In this document: positions 1 through 7,967 of the stretch, one piece after another
Numbering within the stretch: position 1 is the stretch's first letter
Layout: each line of letters opens with the position of its first letter
Origin: Bacillus haikouensis
GTDB lineage: Bacteria; Bacillota; Bacilli; Bacillales; Bacillaceae_B
Assembly (NCBI RefSeq): GCF_013179555.1
Contig: NZ_JABMCR010000003.1
Coordinates: 1 to 47,366 of the forward strand
Length of the DNA stretch: 47,366 nucleotides
Direction: 5' to 3'
Program-made: the position numbers and the translations under genes
The notes under the pieces: generated by a model
What the model was told of the DNA's origin: nothing
Database searches by the model: none
What the model saw: the letters and a program-made list of their open reading frames with translations, nothing else

Positions 1-254
1 CTATTGTTTCGAGTGACATAATACGTCTCCCTTCTTGATTATAGAGGGGTTGACTAAATACAGTCTCGAAGACCCCAAATAATTCATTTGCTTAGTAATC
101 TACTATATCATAGAATAGAATGTTTATATACATTTATAAGGATTGATTGGAAAACGGGTATATTATGTAAAACAAAATTAATACTTGAAAAGGAATTCGA
201 TAAATTGAATCTTTTCCCATTTTTCTTCGTAAAGTAGTGAGGGGGGATGCCGGA
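1..254. other. Leading gap without a recognisable gene
   Basis: This AT-rich stretch precedes the first gene. I see no convincing coding region, terminator or RNA gene in it. Promoter-like hexamers occur (for example TTGATT near 143) but none is well spaced with a -10 box. Confidence 0.4.
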
Positions 255-611
255 ATGGGAATTCCTGAGATAAATGAAGGTGTTAAGACCAGCAGGCATT
301 CGAGCGAACATTCATCAAAACAGCTGAAAAAAATGATGAATATTGTCGGGATGTTCTTGTTTACAGGTTTTGCATTATTGGGTATCACCGTTCCTCTTAA
401 TTGGAATGGTTCAGAAGTGATCGTCATTGAAAGCGTACAACTTCATGGAAAAGGTGAATTCTACTCATTTGTCTCTACAGTGATCATGACATCCATTCTA
501 TACTTTTCTCTTGTAGCTCTATATTTTTCCGAAAATGGTAAAAGGCCTTTCATGGGATCGATATCCGCATTGGCAGTTATAACGGTGATTCTATTTTTTA
601 TGGTTTTGTAG
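255..611 (+). CDS. Small hypothetical membrane protein, 118 aa
   Basis: I do not recognise the family. The start is placed at the ATG at 255 because an AGGGGGG ribosome binding site lies about 8 nt upstream; the longer reading from GTG at 237 would begin inside that site. The protein has a short polar N-terminus rich in Ser, His and Lys, then three hydrophobic stretches (about residues 30-48, 70-90 and 98-116), so it is probably an integral membrane protein with two or three spans. It is a single-gene unit: a terminator-like hairpin with a long T run follows at 720-752, before the divergently unrelated spoIIP. Function cannot be inferred. Confidence 0.6.
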   Translation: MGIPEINEGVKTSRHSSEHSSKQLKKMMNIVGMFLFTGFALLGITVPLNWNGSEVIVIESVQLHGKGEFYSFVSTVIMTSILYFSLVALYFSENGKRPFMGSISALAVITVILFFMVL

Positions 612-719
612 TAATTGAGGAATATGGAGGCAGCTAAGTCAAAACAGCATGAAATTCAACTGAAATATCACCTTGCAGAATGTGTTAACAAATAGACCAA
701 AATGTGAACTTGAAGGGAC

Positions 720-752
720 CAGCCCAGTTTATAATGGGTTGTTTTTTTTTTA
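720..752 (+). terminator. Intrinsic terminator
   Basis: A 6-bp stem AGCCCA/TGGGTT with an 8-nt loop is followed by a run of about ten T. It ends the unit at 255-611 and also shows that the GTG at 754 is not the start of the next gene. Confidence 0.7.
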
Positions 753-861
753 GGTGCAACATCTTTTCTGGTCAATAAGAATGATTCCACGGCTATTCAT
801 TCTATATTTTTCATTATGCGCATATAGTGAACTAGTAAATCTTTTGTATAGGAGTTCGTTC

Positions 862-2022
862 ATGGCATATAAATCCAGAAAAGATAGCACCCTACCCCTT
901 CTAGTATTCGTGACCGTGAAGTCTTTGGCGAGAATGATTGTCATCGGGATCATTCTTGTATACCTTTCTGTCTGGCTCATATCTGCCACGACAATTAAGT
1001 TGAAAGTGGACACGCTGTTTTATTCGACTATGTCGGATATGGTGCCGAAAGAAACCCTTTTGAAACTATTGTCTGAGGAGATCACCTACCTTCGTGTGAT
1101 GAATGAGGAAGAGCTGCAGACTGATTTTGATTGGCTCGAAAGTGTGACGAATGTCTCGTTGTTCGATCCGCGCAGTTTATTTGGCAGGGAGATACCAGGG
1201 ATCGAAAATTACCATACTCAGATTGCCGTTGCTGGAAAAGGGACAGATATTACGAACCTGCCCTTAGAGTCACCAGCCCCAACAGATGAACAACTGAAGA
1301 ACCAGGAATTCGATCAAAATCAGATTGACCAGGCAAACGGCGACGACAGTGAAAATATTAAAGAAATCGATAAGAAATCGGTATTCATATATCATTCTCA
1401 CAGTTGGGAAGCCTTCAGCCCTTTAATTAAGAACAATCAATCAGAAGATCCTGCAAGTACGAATGAAAAAGTCAATGTGATTGCAATCGGTTCGAAGCTT
1501 CAACAAGAACTTGCTGAAAGAGGGATTGGAGCTGCACAGGATAAGACGGATACGACGAAAGCGTTGAAAGAAAAGAATTGGACTTACAACGAATCATATA
1601 AATTATCAAGACTTCAGGTTCAAGAAGCACTTGCCGGTAATAATGACCTTCATTATCTGATTGATATCCATCGAGATTCCCAACCCCGGGAAATCACCAC
1701 AAAGACAATCAACGGCAAGCAATATGCCCGCCTGTTCTTCATCGTAGGTAAAGAAAATAAGAACTTTGAAAAGAATCTCGCTATCGCGAAGGAGTTGAAT
1801 GCAGAACTCGAGAAGAAATTTCCGGGAATCAGCCGAGGCGTATTTGTAAAAACAAAAGCAGAAGGAAACGGCGTGTATAATCAGGATTTGACAGAACGAG
1901 CGATGCTCCTGGAATTCGGCGGTGTGGAGAATAATCTCGTCGAGCTCTATAATTCGACGGAAGCCTTTGCGGAAATATTTGCAGATTATTATCATGCCGA
2001 TGCTGTTGAGGTAAATGGATAG
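862..2022 (+). CDS. spoIIP: Stage II sporulation protein P (SpoIIP family), 386 aa
   Basis: SpoIIP is a membrane-anchored amidase/endopeptidase of the forespore engulfment complex (SpoIIDMP), degrading septal peptidoglycan together with SpoIID. The start is ATG 862, with AGGAG 7 nt upstream; the longer reading from GTG 754 starts in the T run of the preceding terminator. One N-terminal membrane segment (about residues 14-36) is followed by an extracytoplasmic stalk with a polar, Asp/Asn-rich linker. The C-terminal catalytic domain carries YHSHSWEAF (His178/His180), DIHRDSQ (about 268-274) and a late LLEFGGVENN motif, the conserved metal-site regions of the family. Length is normal. SpoIIP usually lies beside gpr; here the neighbours are unrelated, so this could be a second copy. 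Confidence 0.9.
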   Translation: MAYKSRKDSTLPLLVFVTVKSLARMIVIGIILVYLSVWLISATTIKLKVDTLFYSTMSDMVPKETLLKLLSEEITYLRVMNEEELQTDFDWLESVTNVSLFDPRSLFGREIPGIENYHTQIAVAGKGTDITNLPLESPAPTDEQLKNQEFDQNQIDQANGDDSENIKEIDKKSVFIYHSHSWEAFSPLIKNNQSEDPASTNEKVNVIAIGSKLQQELAERGIGAAQDKTDTTKALKEKNWTYNESYKLSRLQVQEALAGNNDLHYLIDIHRDSQPREITTKTINGKQYARLFFIVGKENKNFEKNLAIAKELNAELEKKFPGISRGVFVKTKAEGNGVYNQDLTERAMLLEFGGVENNLVELYNSTEAFAEIFADYYHADAVEVNG

Positions 2023-2038
2023 TATCGTCATGATTCAC

Positions 2039-2064
2039 AGCCGCTTTTATCAGGCGGCTTTTTG
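2039..2064 (+). terminator. Intrinsic terminator after spoIIP
   Basis: Perfect 6-bp stem AGCCGC/GCGGCT with a 9-nt loop, followed by five T. Confidence 0.85.
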
Positions 2065-2209
2065 TCATTCCCATTTTAACCTCAACATGTCGGAAAAAAA
2101 GGGAATAACGCTGTTCAGAATTCCTGTAAGAATTCAGACAATGAAGTTTAAGTACGAAATCAACCGGTTAAAAAAGAGTAATAGGACAAATAAAAGGAGG
2201 AACTATTTA

Positions 2210-2536
2210 ATGTCACGCGAAAAGTATCAAACACTTGTAAAGGCTTTGCACCATTGTATGGAGGCATGTAACCATTGTTATGATTCATGCCTGGGTGAAG
2301 ACGATTTAAAAATGATGGCGGGCTGCATCCGTTTGGACCGTGAATGTTCTGACATATGTGGATTTTTGGAACAGGCACTATTAAGGGGTACGCCGTTTGC
2401 ATCCGAACTTGCTTCGGTATGCGCTGCCATCTGTGAAGCATGTGGGAATGAATGCAAAAAACACGATCACCACCACTGTCAAGTATGCGCGGATGCCTGC
2501 TTCGAATGTGCGGAAGAATGTAAGAAAATTGCATAA
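2210..2536 (+). CDS. Four-helix-bundle copper-binding protein (Csp / DUF326 type), 108 aa
   Basis: The start is ATG 2210 with AAAGGAGG 8 nt upstream; the longer reading to 2015 runs through the previous terminator and is rejected. The protein has 16 cysteines (16, 20, 23, 27, 39, 46, 50, 71, 75, 78, 82, 90, 93, 97, 100, 104), spaced i, i+3/i+4 as on helix faces, plus a KHDHHHC cluster near residue 84. This is the pattern of cytosolic copper-storage proteins (Csp3, B. subtilis YhjQ-like), which fill the core of a four-helix bundle with Cu(I) thiolates. No signal peptide is present, so it should be cytosolic. It is monocistronic, with no copper exporter or CsoR nearby. Copper as the metal is inferred from the family. 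Confidence 0.85.
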   Translation: MSREKYQTLVKALHHCMEACNHCYDSCLGEDDLKMMAGCIRLDRECSDICGFLEQALLRGTPFASELASVCAAICEACGNECKKHDHHHCQVCADACFECAEECKKIA

Positions 2537-2579
2537 ATCCATATTTAAATAAGTTATCAAGGCTTGGTTCTTTTGTGCT

Positions 2580-2801
2580 TTAATGTGCCGAGGAACCGGC
2601 CTTTACGTTTTTCCAGTGGATGGATGATGTGCTGCTGTGAGGGTGGCACTGGCATGTAACTTCCTTATATTCATCTTCAAGTTCCTGGAGGGTGAGTTCA
2701 AATAGTTGTTTGTCGTGTTTCTTGAAGATATTATAGGTGATCAACTTGTTAATCAGTTCCTCCCGCCTTTTCTCTAATGCATGACGAATGTTTTTCTCCA
2801 C
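2580..2801 (-). CDS. fbpA: Fur-regulated basic protein FbpA-like, 73 aa
   Basis: The first 46 residues, with EKRREELINKLI, KHDKQLFELTLQELEDEY, match the FbpA family (Fur-regulated basic protein), small proteins that help the FsrA sRNA in the iron-sparing response of Bacillus. The start is GTG 2801 with AAGGAGTG 7 nt upstream. The B. subtilis protein is about 59 residues; here a polar tail with HPHSSTSS extends it. I could not see a convincing Fur box directly upstream, so iron control is known for the family but not shown here. A possible 38-residue ORF lies upstream on the same strand. Confidence 0.7.
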   Translation of the reverse strand: MEKNIRHALEKRREELINKLITYNIFKKHDKQLFELTLQELEDEYKEVTCQCHPHSSTSSIHWKNVKAGSSAH

Positions 2802-2862
2802 TTTATTTCACTCCTTAATTGAATTAATAAGCAGAAGTCACGGGCTCTATTCTTTCAAATAC

Positions 2863-2888
2863 AAAAAAACTTCTCCTAAGATAAGAAG
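2863..2888 (-). terminator. Possible weak terminator for the small minus-strand ORF
   Basis: Read on the minus strand, CTTCT/AGAAG pairs around a 9-nt loop and is followed by seven T. The stem is short. Confidence 0.4.
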
Positions 2889-2992
2889 AAGGTTCTAACA
2901 ATTCTATACTTCATCTTATCTTTCAAGCATGCGCGCTTGTTGGAATTAGCACAGTGTTCCACAATAAGTGAAATCTGTTGCTGAGGTGTCAT
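2876..2992 (-). CDS. Possible 38-aa small protein
   Basis: An ATG at 2992 with GGAGGGA about 9 nt upstream opens a 38-codon frame (starts MTPQQQISLIVEHC, ends RTFFLS) that stops just before a T-rich hairpin. It is basic and has two cysteines. I do not recognise it. A TGATAAgctATTAT stretch at 3016-3029 faintly resembles half a Fur box, which would fit its position upstream of fbpA, but this is weak. Evidence is only the ribosome site and the terminator. Confidence 0.35.
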   Translation of the reverse strand: MTPQQQISLIVEHCANSNKRACLKDKMKYRIVRTFFLS

Positions 2993-3243
2993 AGGGCCAT
3001 TCCCTCCGCCTCTCTTGATAAGCTATTATTTATTTGTTCATTATAAGCTTTACTTTAATACACAGTATTCATAGTTGTCAAGTAGGAATTGATGACCTTA
3101 GTGGTTTTCGATACAACCACCTTCGCCAATAGGGCTATGCACAGAAATCATTAATAAAAAGTCACAATAAATTCCCTATTTGTTTATGATTTCACAAAAA
3201 AAAATGATAGGCTATTGGTATAAACATACTAATGGAGTGAGAC
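2993..3243. other. Gap upstream of hemY
   Basis: This AT-rich stretch probably carries divergent promoters. It contains a GTGGTT/AACCAC inverted repeat near 3099-3121 without a T run. No gene is seen. Confidence 0.35.
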
Positions 3244-4638
3244 ATGATGAAAAAGGTTGTTGTAGTTGGTGGAGGAATTACTGGACTAACCACGATGTAC
3301 CAACTTGATAAATTAAAAAGGGAACTCGACCTTGATATAAAATTAACTCTGGTTGAACGCGATAATCAGCTCGGCGGCAAAATTAAAACAGTTAAACAAC
3401 GGCCGTTTATCATGGAAACCGGTGCAGACTCAATTGTTGCACGAAATGAAGGGGTGCTGCCATTAATACAGGAATTGAAGATCGAGGATGAATTGGTCTA
3501 TAACGAAACGGGAACATCTTTTATATATACAAATGGAAAGCTCCATAAAATTCCCGAAGACTCTGTTTTCGGCATACCGATGAGTGTGGATTCTTTAATG
3601 GAAAGCACACTCGTTTCAGAAGAAGGAAAAAGGAAAGCACTTATGGATTTTGAAATACCGAATACCTCATTTACAAAAGAGAGTTCAGTGGGTGAGTTCC
3701 TTGAAGCATACTTGGGCCGTGAACTTGTGGAGAATCAGATTGCTCCCGTGTTGTCAGGTGTGTACTCAGGGAAGCTCGAAGACTTGACGATGGCGACGAC
3801 CCTTCCATACCTATTGGAATATAAGAATCGTTATGGAAGCATAATACAAGGTCTCGGAGCCAATAAAGAAAAATTCAAAAGTTCATCCAAAGGCAAATTC
3901 ATCTCGTTCCGCAGCGGGTTGTCGACCCTGATTGACCGAATGGAAGCGATTATTTTGGATGCTGAACTTTTAAAGGGTGTTGAAATTGTCAGTCTGAAAA
4001 AAGGAGATGGAAAATACGATCTCACTTTGACAAACAGCAAAATGATTGAAGCTGATTATGTAGTGTTCGCAACGACGCATGACGTTACGCAGAAAATCTT
4101 TAATGATAGTCGATTGAATCCTGATTTTGACCGGCTGAAGAATTCTTCCCTCACTAGCATTTATGTCGGATTTGAACTGAAGGATGAGGTCCTTCCGGAA
4201 GATGGTACAGGTTTTATTACTTCTCATGGAAGCGATGTAGTCTGCGATGCATGTACGTGGACGAGCAGAAAATGGAAGCACACATCTGAACGGCACGAAT
4301 TATTAGTAAGATTATTTTATAAGAGTTCCAACACTTTTTACGATGAGTTAAAGGAATTAAGTGAGGAAGAATTAATAAAGGTAGCACTGGATGATATTTT
4401 AAAGAGTCTTGGAGTTGCAGAACCACCGTCCTCTGTAAAAGTCACCAACTGGAATAAGTTGATGCCCAATTACCATTTAGAGCACGGCCAGGCTGTTGAC
4501 TCCCTTCAGCAGAGTCTAAAAGACGACTATCCTAACGTGTTGCTGGCTGGGGCCTCTTATTTTGGAGTAGGCATCGGTGCGTGCATAAAGAATGGAAAAG
4601 ATACAGCAGCCGCGATAGTAGAAAAGATAACAGGATAG
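3244..4638 (+). CDS. hemY: Coproporphyrinogen III / protoporphyrinogen oxidase HemY (CgoX), 464 aa
   Basis: HemY of Gram-positive bacteria is an FAD enzyme that oxidises coproporphyrinogen III to coproporphyrin III in the coproporphyrin-dependent haem pathway. The N-terminal Rossmann motif GGGITG (residues 9-14) is followed by the ribose-binding acid and LGG(K) segment (LVERDNQLGGK, 36-46), then METGADS, and the C-terminal FAD motif LLAGASYFGVGIG. Length (464) is typical. The start ATGATG follows GGAGTGA at normal spacing. In B. subtilis hemY is the last gene of hemEHY; here it stands alone with its own terminator, so it may be a second or relocated copy. Confidence 0.9.
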   Translation: MMKKVVVVGGGITGLTTMYQLDKLKRELDLDIKLTLVERDNQLGGKIKTVKQRPFIMETGADSIVARNEGVLPLIQELKIEDELVYNETGTSFIYTNGKLHKIPEDSVFGIPMSVDSLMESTLVSEEGKRKALMDFEIPNTSFTKESSVGEFLEAYLGRELVENQIAPVLSGVYSGKLEDLTMATTLPYLLEYKNRYGSIIQGLGANKEKFKSSSKGKFISFRSGLSTLIDRMEAIILDAELLKGVEIVSLKKGDGKYDLTLTNSKMIEADYVVFATTHDVTQKIFNDSRLNPDFDRLKNSSLTSIYVGFELKDEVLPEDGTGFITSHGSDVVCDACTWTSRKWKHTSERHELLVRLFYKSSNTFYDELKELSEEELIKVALDDILKSLGVAEPPSSVKVTNWNKLMPNYHLEHGQAVDSLQQSLKDDYPNVLLAGASYFGVGIGACIKNGKDTAAAIVEKITG

Positions 4639-4737
4639 AGGTGAAAATGTTGTTATTCTGATGTGTGATCGCGATTCTGAAATCATTAAGGTGATATCGT
4701 CAGATAATGAAGAAAACAAGAAAAAAATGCAAAAGGT

Positions 4738-4765
4738 AAAACCGCCGGGTATATTCGGCGGTTTT
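4738..4765 (+). terminator. Intrinsic terminator after hemY
   Basis: Perfect 10-bp stem AAAACCGCCG/CGGCGGTTTT with an 8-nt loop. The end of the stem supplies the T run. Confidence 0.85.
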
Positions 4766-4880
4766 GTCGTATTTATGATTATAAATTTGTGATTTTCTAC
4801 ATAAGGATGCGTTTCCCTTTCATTTTGGAATAGTATAATTTCTTCTGATTTGAGAATTCTAAGAGCAGGAGGGATGATAC

Positions 4881-5351
4881 ATGAAACATGTAAAAGCATT
4901 TGCTATTAAGTTTGCCGCAACGTTTGTCATTTTATATTTGATTCTAGCGGGTATTGATGGTATTACATTTGGGGATGTATTCTTAATGTCCTTGGTATTG
5001 GGAGCGCTTGCGTATTCAGGGGACTTATTCCTGCTTCCAAGAACAACGAATACAATTGCTGCTATGGCTGATTTCGGTCTGGCATTCGTCGTGATATATT
5101 TTATGAGTGACGGCCTGTCAGATGGAGGCCCATACCTGACAAGAACAATTCTGGCGTCCCTTGGACTTATGGTTTTTGAGTTGTTTATCCACAGGTATCT
5201 TGCACGTAATGTGTTTCCTGATAATGGGGAAAAAGAAAGACAATCACCTGCCAGCCTGCAATATCAGACAGAATCCTCAGAGGAAATTCATCCAGAATTC
5301 CCTGAAAAGATGACGGATGAATTTCATTTACAAAACCGGGATAAGGAATAA
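4881..5351 (+). CDS. DUF2512 (YndM-type) membrane protein, 156 aa
   Basis: Four hydrophobic segments (about residues 7-25, 29-48, 57-75, 86-105) with the LPRTTNTIAAMADFGLA loop identify the DUF2512/YndM family of small Bacillus membrane proteins of unknown function. An acidic, Glu/Ser-rich cytosolic tail (about 112-156) follows, as in relatives. The start is ATG 4881 after GGAGGG. It is monocistronic and closed by the hairpin at 5401. Confidence 0.85.
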   Translation: MKHVKAFAIKFAATFVILYLILAGIDGITFGDVFLMSLVLGALAYSGDLFLLPRTTNTIAAMADFGLAFVVIYFMSDGLSDGGPYLTRTILASLGLMVFELFIHRYLARNVFPDNGEKERQSPASLQYQTESSEEIHPEFPEKMTDEFHLQNRDKE

Positions 5352-5400
5352 TATAAACGATTTTGTTAGAAACTTGTAAACGAGTAAAGCCTCACAGATG

Positions 5401-5442
5401 AACAGCGCAAACCCCTATACCCGCGGGTAGCGCTGTTTATTT
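5401..5442 (+). terminator. Intrinsic terminator after the DUF2512 gene
   Basis: Stem AACAGCGC/GCGCTGTT with an inner ACCC/GGGT helix, followed by a T-rich tract. Confidence 0.8.
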
Positions 5443-5456
5443 TTAATTGGATTTAA

Positions 5457-5490
5457 AAGCAGTGAAGCCTTTTAAAAGGCTTCACTGCTT
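5457..5490. terminator. Perfect 34-bp palindrome, terminator for the minus-strand gene
   Basis: Two 17-base arms (AAGCAGTGAAGCCTTTT and its exact complement) abut without a spacer. On the minus strand it directly follows the DDAH-family gene, and it can act in both directions between converging units. Confidence 0.8.
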
Positions 5491-5499
5491 TACTTAGTA

Positions 5500-6345
5500 T
5501 CATCCACGCTTCAAAGGGAGGGTACAGCATCTGAACGAACCTCCAGACTTTATGATTTCATCGAATTCAACTTCGATTACTTCATACCCGCGTTCTCGGA
5601 GCTTTGCATTTACGCCTTTGTTTATAGGCATGCTGATAATTTTTTTGTTTCCAATAGAAAGAACGTTTACTCCCAAAGTGAATTGTTCCTCGCGGCTGAC
5701 GTCGATCAACTCAAATTCGGAAGCCAGACGGTTGACATCTTCCTTCAGTAGTCCTTCACGATGGATGAGTGCTTCATTTTCTGACACGATATTGAAGATA
5801 CAATCAAGATGGAGGATGTCCTCACGTATAGGCATAGAAACGATAGTATAGTTTGGAAGGTATGCCTGAATCCTTTCAACGGCCCCTGCAGTCGTCCTGT
5901 CGCTTAAGCCGATGTAGACAGTATTTCCATGTACAAGCACGTCGCCGCCCTCGGTTTCATCTTCAACCAGATCTATGTATTCAAACCCTCTACCTTTCAG
6001 CCACAATTTCAATTCCCGTTCCTCACCCTGCCTGACTGGCATTTTCATATCTGAAATGAATAGTGTCTTTCCTATAGTAAATCCGATATCTCTTGTAAAT
6101 ACTTGTTCAGGAAACTCTTCTTTCGAGGGCAATACGTGAGTTTCTATGCCGAATTTTTTTAAGACTTTAAGAAAATTCGTGTGTTGGTTTAATGCTTTTT
6201 TTACATCGATGTTATCCTTATGGTAGCTTCTTTGAGTTTCGTTTATCACCTCGGTAATCTCCATATATTTCGGCGGGCACAAGATTATAGTGTGTAATGA
6301 GTCGTATTCATTATGGCAGCTTAGTTTTTTTTTTTTTTGTTTCAT
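5500..6345 (-). CDS. DDAH-family dimethylarginine / arginine hydrolase (YkgA-like), 281 aa
   Basis: The protein belongs to the amidinotransferase fold, closest to N-dimethylarginine dimethylaminohydrolases that give citrulline plus an amine. Visible motifs are FTRDIGF, EGGDVL (substrate-binding acids), HLDCIFN (catalytic His) and, near the C-terminus, GGSFRCC with the nucleophilic Cys. The start is ATG 6345 with AAGGAGG at good spacing; eight extra upstream codons would include that site. Codons 3-7 contain an uninterrupted run of 14 A, a slippage-prone tract right after the start. It lies downstream of an MFS and an APC permease on the same strand, 236 bp away. Substrate is inferred only from the family. 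Confidence 0.85.
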   Translation of the reverse strand: MKQKKKKLSCHNEYDSLHTIILCPPKYMEITEVINETQRSYHKDNIDVKKALNQHTNFLKVLKKFGIETHVLPSKEEFPEQVFTRDIGFTIGKTLFISDMKMPVRQGEERELKLWLKGRGFEYIDLVEDETEGGDVLVHGNTVYIGLSDRTTAGAVERIQAYLPNYTIVSMPIREDILHLDCIFNIVSENEALIHREGLLKEDVNRLASEFELIDVSREEQFTLGVNVLSIGNKKIISMPINKGVNAKLRERGYEVIEVEFDEIIKSGGSFRCCTLPLKRG

Positions 6346-6581
6346 ATATATCCTCCTTGACTGACTCATTTTTATATCGAAAGTGATTATTCAGTGCAGA
6401 AAACATTTCTTCCACATAAACATTCTTTTTTCAGCAGCTTCACGATACCAATCGTATGCACTCAGACATGTATCTGTTCATTTACAATGGCTTAAGAAGT
6501 GAATAATATCAAATCTGAGTCTTAAAATTGTACCTGCTTATAATAAGTATTGTATACTGTTGGTTTTACTATACGTCTCAT

Positions 6582-7946
6582 TTAAGTTAGCTGCTCTTTC
6601 TTCCATTTTCTATTCATAATAAACGCAACGAGAGCAATCACAGCAACAAATAGTAAAGAGATATAGAAACCGAACCGGATGTTTTTCTCCACGATCGTTC
6701 CCGTTACCGCTGCAATAAGAAGAATCAACCCGAACACCCCCATTACCTTCCCCATTATTTTTTCTTTCAATACTTTAAAGGAAGACAAAATAATAAAGGC
6801 CCAGTTATAGAGAAGGAGTATGCCTGCAGCTGTTGTAATGTATTCATACACCTTGCCCGGTAAAAGAAGTGCTGTTACAACAGACGCAGCGAGCCCTGCA
6901 GTCGCGAGTCCTAATGAAGGCAGGGGAAGATTTTTATGTTTCTTCATTTTCTTTTGAAATAATTTCGGTGCATCCCCATCTTTTGACAGAGTGACCAATA
7001 GATTAGTTACACCAAAAAGTGCTGCCGTCAACGTTGAGAAGCCTGCAATAATAATTGCTCCATTGAAAACATGAGGAAAGAAAGGCAGGTTGTGTTTACT
7101 TAGAGCAGTGACAAAAGGGCTTTCCTTGTGACTGAAAGCATCCAAAGAGATAAGCATGACCGCCAGTGCCAATGAGGCAACATAGATGACCATCAATGTA
7201 AGAAGCATCACCTTGCCTGCTTTCGGAGCGTCCTTTTTATTTTTTAGTTCCATGGACATCAATCCAATGACTTCAATACCTCCATAGGCATAAAACGCAT
7301 AGATCAATGAAGACCAAAAACCTTTGAATCCTTTTGGGAGGAGAGTATCCATGTTTAATTCCATTCCTGGAATCTCACCTTTGCCGTCGATTACTCCCAA
7401 CATGGCAAGGACCGCTATCGCAATAAACATAATAATGGCAGCAGTCTTAATAATGGCGAAAATATCTTCTGCTTTATCAAAACCTTTCGTTCCAAGGAGA
7501 ACAATCAAGATGGATAAGACGGCGTACCCGCTGGCAAACACCCAAAGCGGGAAATGGGGAAACCAGAATTGAGACAGTATCGCCAGGGCAGTCAGTTGAC
7601 TTCCCATTATCAATATATTGGAACACCAATAATTCCATCCGCAGCTGAAACCTGCCCATTTCCCGAATGCTTTCGTTGCGTAATAACAGAAGGATCCTTC
7701 CTGTGGGTCTTCAGCTGTCATTTTCGCAAGCAGATTATAGACAATGTAAGTTCCGATCGCTGCAAGTATGAATGAGAATACAATGGATGAACCGGTCTGT
7801 TTAATTCCGATGGCAGAACCAAGAAAATAGCCAGTGCCAATCGTACAGCCCACTCCGATCAGTGAGAGATGCCACCAGCTCATGCTTCCTTTGCTCTCAG
7901 AACCTGAGCCATTTGTACTCTTACAGCCAGAATTTTGATTAGCCAT
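6582..7946 (-). CDS. APC-superfamily amino acid permease, 454 aa
   Basis: About 12 hydrophobic segments and the signature GVGCTIGTGYFLGSA in the first span place it in the amino acid-polyamine-organocation family; FYAYGGIEVIGLMSMELKN is the usual helix-6 consensus region. Start is ATG 7946, because AGAAAGGA ends 8 nt before it, while the ATG at 7955 overlaps that site. The ORF starts 21 bp after the stop of the MFS gene, so the two are probably co-transcribed. The N-terminal 20 residues are polar, Ser/Gly/Asn-rich. The substrate cannot be read from sequence. A DDAH-family gene follows, so a role with arginine-like compounds is possible but speculative. Confidence 0.85.
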   Translation of the reverse strand: MANQNSGCKSTNGSGSESKGSMSWWHLSLIGVGCTIGTGYFLGSAIGIKQTGSSIVFSFILAAIGTYIVYNLLAKMTAEDPQEGSFCYYATKAFGKWAGFSCGWNYWCSNILIMGSQLTALAILSQFWFPHFPLWVFASGYAVLSILIVLLGTKGFDKAEDIFAIIKTAAIIMFIAIAVLAMLGVIDGKGEIPGMELNMDTLLPKGFKGFWSSLIYAFYAYGGIEVIGLMSMELKNKKDAPKAGKVMLLTLMVIYVASLALAVMLISLDAFSHKESPFVTALSKHNLPFFPHVFNGAIIIAGFSTLTAALFGVTNLLVTLSKDGDAPKLFQKKMKKHKNLPLPSLGLATAGLAASVVTALLLPGKVYEYITTAAGILLLYNWAFIILSSFKVLKEKIMGKVMGVFGLILLIAAVTGTIVEKNIRFGFYISLLFVAVIALVAFIMNRKWKKEQLT

Positions 7947-7967
7947 GTCATCCATCCTTTCTGAAGA

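Noticed and set aside
622-696. 24-codon ORF after the first gene
   Set aside because: Poor ribosome site, unremarkable composition, and a position directly before the terminator; I cannot support it as a gene.
754-861. Longer start of spoIIP at GTG 754
   Set aside because: It begins at the T run of the preceding terminator with no ribosome site; ATG 862 has AGGAG.
2015-2209. N-terminal extension of the copper-binding protein
   Set aside because: It runs through the spoIIP terminator; ATG 2210 has a perfect ribosome site.
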